The translations under genes and the position numbers were made by a program. 64,000 nucleotides of DNA from NCBI RefSeq assembly GCF_002994745.2, contig NC_037088.1, positions 56,810,397 to 56,874,396 of the forward strand, written 5' to 3'. Origin of the DNA: Rosa chinensis. Its lineage: Eukaryota; Streptophyta; Magnoliopsida; Rosales; Rosaceae. This document shows positions 60,007 through 64,000 of the stretch, piece after piece. A model generated the notes under the pieces. The model worked only from the letters and a program-made list of their open reading frames with translations, had not been told where the DNA came from and did not search any database. Numbering within the stretch: position 1 is the stretch's first letter; every line of letters begins with the position of its first letter.

Positions 60007-60688
60007 GATGTTTCTTCAATTGCCTTAAGTTTTGACTCTATCAGTTTAGGCACAGAGCGCAGTGGGATTTCAAATGAATCTCATGAAAGCAACAATCAAT
60101 TTGGTTATAATGCTTATGGATATAATTAATATGGAGAAGTATATGATCAGTCATCTAGTTGGGTTCATCCTTATTATCCCCTTATAGGGAAAACAGTCGG
60201 CAGTTCTAAAGAGATCTATAACTATCATGTTCATCACTACAATTCGCACTATATGGGTCATATGTCTTGGTTTGATTATTGCATTTTCGTAGACCAGCGA
60301 GCGGCTTTTCAACCGCCTAGAGTCTCTTTTTGGATGTAGATAAAGTTGACATTCATATATATATATATATATTTATATGTAGTTCTAAATTTCTAATAAA
60401 TTGACTTTTTTCAAAAACGATATTTTCGTACACTGTATCCCCAATATATCCGATATCTCCCTTTTTCAAAATATTGATAGATATGAAAATATCGATATTT
60501 AAAACCTTGGTTGTGAGATTGCTTCACGAAATGCTAGTTGTAATTATCATAGATATAAAAACTAGAAAATGGGTGGAGAATGTACAAAGGAGGGCAAAAC
60601 TATTTCATCCATGTTTCTTCAACATATGTTGCAGGTTTTCGTTCCTATTTTGATTAGGTTTTCTATTTTTATTTTGATTAGAACTTCT

Positions 60689-60930
60689 TTTTTTGACTTA
60701 TAGTTGTTATGTTAGCAAGTTGATAACACACCCACCCAGTCAGTATTCAGACCGAGGTTCACGAGAGTATCCCAATAAAGTCAGACTAATCTCCCACTGT
60801 AGGCACATGAACTCGAAAGCCCCTCAAACCTTACTGGTCACAAATTGGTTGGACTTGAGACTCAAACTCTAAACATGGGGGTTCCATACTAGGTATAGCT
60901 CAACCAACCTTACTACATGCGCCAGGTGGT
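60689..60930 (-). mobile_element. tRNA-derived SINE, reverse orientation
   Basis: Flanked by the 16-bp duplication TTTGATTAGAACTTCT / TTTGATTAGGACTTCT (60673-60688 and 60931-60946, one mismatch). A T-run follows the left duplication, i.e. a short A-tail on the reverse strand. On the reverse strand near the 5' end are an A-box-like TAGTAAGGTTGG and a B-box-like AGTTTGAGTCT, the RNA polymerase III promoter of tRNA-derived SINEs. Confidence 0.65.
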
Positions 60931-61127
60931 TTTGATTAGGACTTCTATTCCACATAGATTATGTTTGGTCATAATATAATCTATAAATACCTACCTTCAA
61001 GATAGAAGAGAAGAAGAAACAAGATTTTGATTTCCGATTGCACCAACGAAACCCAGAAGCCGATTTCTACCGAGAAGACCAAAACACGTACAGACAGACC
61101 AATACCGAGAGAAAGAGGTGCTCTGTG

Positions 61128-61531
61128 ATGGAGATGCTATGGACATGGCTTTTGAGTATCTTCTTCATCTTAACTCTCTTATACCTTGTGGGTTATCAGC
61201 TTTTGTGCCTAATGGACCTCGAGGACGATTACATCAACTCATATGATTCATCATCTCGGATAAACCGTATTGTTTTGCCAGAGTTTATCGTTCAAGGAGT
61301 TTTCTGCGTCATTCTTTTTATAACGAGACATTGGTCTATGCTTCCATTGGCTCTCCCGCACCTATATTATAACGTCAATTCGTACATGAAGGGGCGGCAC
61401 TTGGCAGATGTGACTGAGATCGTAACCTGCTAAGCTGGGAGAAAAAACAACGCATCTTCAAGATTGCCTATCTGTTCATCCTGGCCATCCTCTCTCTATT
61501 CGGGTTGTTTTGGAGCATTGGAGATGAATAA
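61128..61531 (+). pseudogene. Cornichon family copy without introns, frameshifted
   Basis: Starts MEMLWTWLLSIFFILTLLYL and continues VGYQLLCLMDLEDDYINSYD, SSRINRIVLPEFIVQGVFCV, then MLPLALPHLYYNVNSYMKGR and HLADVTEI. This is a cornichon homologue (CNIH), a membrane cargo receptor for ER-to-Golgi transport. At about 61418 the frame shifts: the open frame ends VTC-stop (61433), while the expected end continues one frame over as LSWEKKQRIFKIAYLFILAI, ending WSIGDE-stop at 61531. One base is missing compared with the family. Plant cornichon genes normally have introns; this copy has none, so it looks like a retrocopy. An upstream in-frame ATG at 61038 exists. A TATA-like CTATAAATACC lies at about 60982. 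Confidence 0.82.
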
Positions 61532-62214
61532 GATTAACCATGCACTGTTGCTCCCACTGAGCTCTACCATTGTTTTTATGAAGGAGCCATAGTGGAGATG
61601 GTCTCGTGTGGATTTGAAATTTTGAATCAGTACTTGTGCAAACTCAGCCTGATTTTGACACCTGATTTCTCATTTTTGTGTTGGTAGTTAGGTGCTCCAC
61701 CTATTGTATGTATATTACTTGCACTCGTCCCTTTATATATGGACAACTTTTTTTCCATCATTTACAATGTCAAGCAGTATAATCTTTTAATGGTTGCAAA
61801 TGGGCGAATGGCACTGCCTCATAGTGATTCAGAAGTTCGTGACATATAATAAAATTTTCACCCCATAATTTAGGAAGAGACTACTCTGACCCCAGTATAA
61901 TTTAGGAAGAGATCATAAATCAATGTTATTGTCAACTGCTGCAAGCTAATAACATAATATGCATGTCTCGTCTTTGAGATTGATGCACGTGCTGCATAAT
62001 GTACTATAATGCACGTGCTGCATAATGTACTATAATGCACGTGCATCTATCTTCCCTAACGATAAAGCATGAGTTTAGATATAAAATAACTTCATGAGGA
62101 TCCCATTTCCAGGAAAAACTTTAACTAGTTTGATTAGACTAGTTACTCGCCAGAAACAAATAAACATCAACTTTAACCACCTTTAAGGTGTGGGAGCCAT
62201 TGAAACCAAAAAAT
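61532..62214. other. Intergenic with a two-copy tandem repeat
   Basis: A 27-bp unit (ATGCACGTGCTGCATAATGT plus seven bases) is repeated twice and begun a third time at about 61982-62044. No gene is seen. Confidence 0.5.
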
Positions 62215-62565
62215 AGACTAACCTAATACTGGACACAATATGAACACATCGGGAATCAAAAATTTCCTGATCATCATGCACGACAGTATGAAATTGAGTT
62301 AAAATGGCAAATACGCCCAAGAATACTTTTTACTGGGAAATGCACCTTTACGATTCAGCAATTAGAACAGAAGGCAAAAGCCACAAATGTGCTTGATAAA
62401 TTAGAAATAGAAGGAGGGCCATCATTCATATGCAATGCACTTAATTGTGATCAAGTAACAAATCCAATAAAGTAATCAGCCTCTAAAGCTCACCTAGCAT
62501 TAGACTTGTCTAAAAGTTCATCTGGATATCTGCGTTGATATTGCTGTCGCCACCGAAACCTACAA
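62215..62565. repeat. Segment duplicated at 55.0-55.3 kb, with mL46 exon 2
   Basis: Partner of 54960-55292. The right end includes exon 2 of the broken mL46 gene, and the rest is probably its intron 2 on the reverse strand. Confidence 0.75.
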
Positions 62566-63094
62566 TCCCAAAGGCCAAAACAACAAAGTAACATGAGCTC
62601 CACTAAACAAAAAAAGCACACCACTCACAGAAATTGAATCAAAATTCTACCAATTCAGGTATCACCATAGTACACACTTATTAAAGCAAAACACTGAATT
62701 GGCATTCGTCAATCTTCTGAAACTGTAAAACTGCGCTTAGCCCCAGCTCAAATCAGCTACTCCATACACTCTTCTACCATATAAACCAATCAAATTTTCA
62801 AACTTTTCTTTCACTTCTCTTCCAAAACAATCAAAATTTCACTTTTTTCTTTCATTAATCAAATTCCAGAGCAAAACACAATCATCAAATCGCATCTCAA
62901 TTCAATTTCTGAGATTAAAGACAAGAACTTACGATAACTCCTTAAATGCATAGACGATGGGGTCGATTTAGGGAATAACAACCAGGAGCCTCTCGAAGAG
63001 TACGGACGGGATGATTTTCTCCGGCGACGAGCTCGTGCTAAACCCTCGGCAAAATGTCGAGGGACCCACCCAGGCTCGCAATCGACCTCCGCAT
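62494..63094 (-). pseudogene. 5' half of a mitochondrial ribosomal protein mL46 gene, broken
   Basis: Reverse strand. Exon 1 (62933-63094) has a mitochondrial-presequence-like FCRGFSTSSSPEKIIPSVLF followed by ERLLVVIP, a TAA where plant mL46 has Lys, then IDPIVYAFKELS. A good GTAAGT donor follows. Exon 2 (62494-62561) continues in frame, FRWRQQYQRRYPDELLDKSN, then A and R, and ends at a GTGAGC donor. The match to the N-terminal part of plant mL46 is clear, but the ATG (MRRSIASLGG) is in another frame and the stop in exon 1 breaks it. Downstream exons are not present nearby; the 3' half of an mL46 gene lies at 20.3-20.9 kb. Confidence 0.65.
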
Positions 63095-64000
63095 TCTAAA
63101 TCTAACTCCGGTGAGGATCGACTGAAATTTTCTTTCTGGCAAAAAGCCCTCGTTAAACCCTAAATCACTCTCACAGTGCTACGCTGAGAAGTAATAACGG
63201 AATGAGAACACCAATTTATAACAAATTGAACTCATGATCGCTGTGACTTCTCCATAATTATTTTTCTTTTTGTCTGTCGTATCTATCAAGATAAGTGCAA
63301 CAAATCATCTAAACTATATTTTTCTCACACTTGTCCATTGCAAATCAAGTGTAAAATTTTCTCTGAAGATGGGTTTAAAGTTGCTTGTTCTGCTTTGACT
63401 GAACTTCAAAGCATCACATTAGAGAGATAGAATGACCATGCTAGAGAAGTTTTTGATGGAAAAAAGAATCAAAAAGAGTTTTGAAGTCCTTTATCCCTGC
63501 GAGAAAAGAAGGGCACATTTACTTGGAATTGGAAGGAATGATTACGGGGTAAAAACATTCCTGCGTTTACTAACATATAAAATAATAGGAATGATTCCGG
63601 GTAAAAGAATTCATGCGTTGCGTTTACTAACACATGAAGGAATCAGAATGGGTGTAAGTCCCACCTCCTTATCAGGAATCGATTTCTGAATACTTAGGAA
63701 TTTGATTACGAAGGGGGGAGATGTGTTTAAGAATCAATCATCCGGAATCAATACCGATTCCTTTCTTCTCTCATTCCACTTGTCTCCGATTAATGATTAT
63801 TTTCCATTCAAAGTAAGTAAACATGTCATTAAAGGTTTAGGATTTGTGGATGATTGAATTGCCAACTAGAAAAAGAAAAAAGGAAAAAAAAAACTTAATT
63901 GCAAGAGAGGGTAGTTGGGGTAATTTATAAAAAAATATTATTTAAAGTAATCGAAAAATAGAAGGGGTGTGTAAATAAAGAAAATAGGTGTGTGAATAGC
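63095..64000. other. Intergenic with a possible MITE
   Basis: Between about 63512 and 63826 the ends CACATTTACTTGG and CAAAGTAAGTAAACATG pair roughly as inverted repeats. Inside, a 53-bp unit containing GAATGATTCCGGGTAAAA and GCGTTTACTAACA is repeated (from 63536 and 63589). The 85-residue frame at 63432-63689 runs through this repeat and is not a gene. Nothing else is recognised. Confidence 0.4.

Larger units (their letters stand above)
58332..60509 (+). mobile_element. hAT element, internal deletion derivative
   Basis: The ends CAAGGTTCTAAATCTCTGCG and AAAATATCGATATTTAAAACCTTG pair as inverted repeats with CGATAT/ATATCG words in the subterminal regions. A perfect 8-bp target duplication, GTTGTGAG, lies at 58324-58331 and 60510-60517, the hAT hallmark. 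A transposase-derived frame lies at 59188-60006, and further decayed C-terminal sequence (YPLIGKTVGSSKEIYN, HYNSHYMGHMSWFDY) to about 60340. The catalytic middle is gone. Confidence 0.9.

Noticed and set aside
1..64000. Integrated virus or a defence-type gene cluster
   Set aside because: No capsid, polymerase or coat-protein frames, and no clustered immune-receptor or biosynthetic genes, were recognised on either strand.

Overview
This is nuclear DNA of a flowering plant. The genes have GT-AG introns, there is a nuclear-type tRNA-Cys, and the repeats (Helitrons, Mutator-like, hAT, Harbinger, SINE, LINE and LTR elements) are those of plant chromosomes. The conserved proteins resemble eudicot ones most closely. 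A member of the rose family is my guess, but the sequence alone does not settle it.

Intact genes are few and spaced apart. They are a ZAT11-like stress zinc-finger repressor (7.3 kb), a 55-residue membrane protein and a pentatricopeptide repeat (PPR) protein that diverge from a 236-bp gap (17.0-20.2 kb), tRNA-Cys (22.0 kb), a 70-residue secreted peptide precursor (23.2 kb), an 11-exon ZFC3H1-type nuclear RNA-surveillance protein (37.8-46.1 kb), the complete Elongator scaffold ELP1 (47.6-52.1 kb), and an unrecognised coiled-coil protein with a 5' UTR intron (55.8-56.9 kb).

Much of the rest is mobile DNA, some with exact ends. Three Mutator-like elements have 9-bp target duplications (144-1466, 23959-25439, 31640-33252) and a fourth has long inverted repeats (34329-36063). 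There are Helitrons at 6.06 kb and 9.7-11.3 kb, a hAT deletion derivative with an exact 8-bp duplication (58332-60509), a Harbinger-type MITE (55300-55739), a SINE (60689-60930), LINE 3' ends, and a non-autonomous LTR retrotransposon (27.3-31.2 kb).

The most unusual content is captured or scattered host genes. The LTR retrotransposon carries parts of a PDR-type ABCG transporter fused to part of a transportin-SR (MOS14-like) gene. The MULE at 24-25.4 kb carries the front of a plastid NusG-like (pTAC13) gene. Pieces of a mitochondrial ribosomal protein mL46 gene lie at 20.3-20.9 kb (3' half) and 62.5-63.1 kb (5' half), and a partial copy of the flanking segment lies at 55.0-55.3 kb. A decayed duplicate of the PPR tail lies at 21.1-21.5 kb, and an apparently intronless, frameshifted cornichon copy at 61.1-61.5 kb. 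I see no operon-like or defence-system organisation. What stands out is active gene capture and shuffling between a few conserved housekeeping genes.
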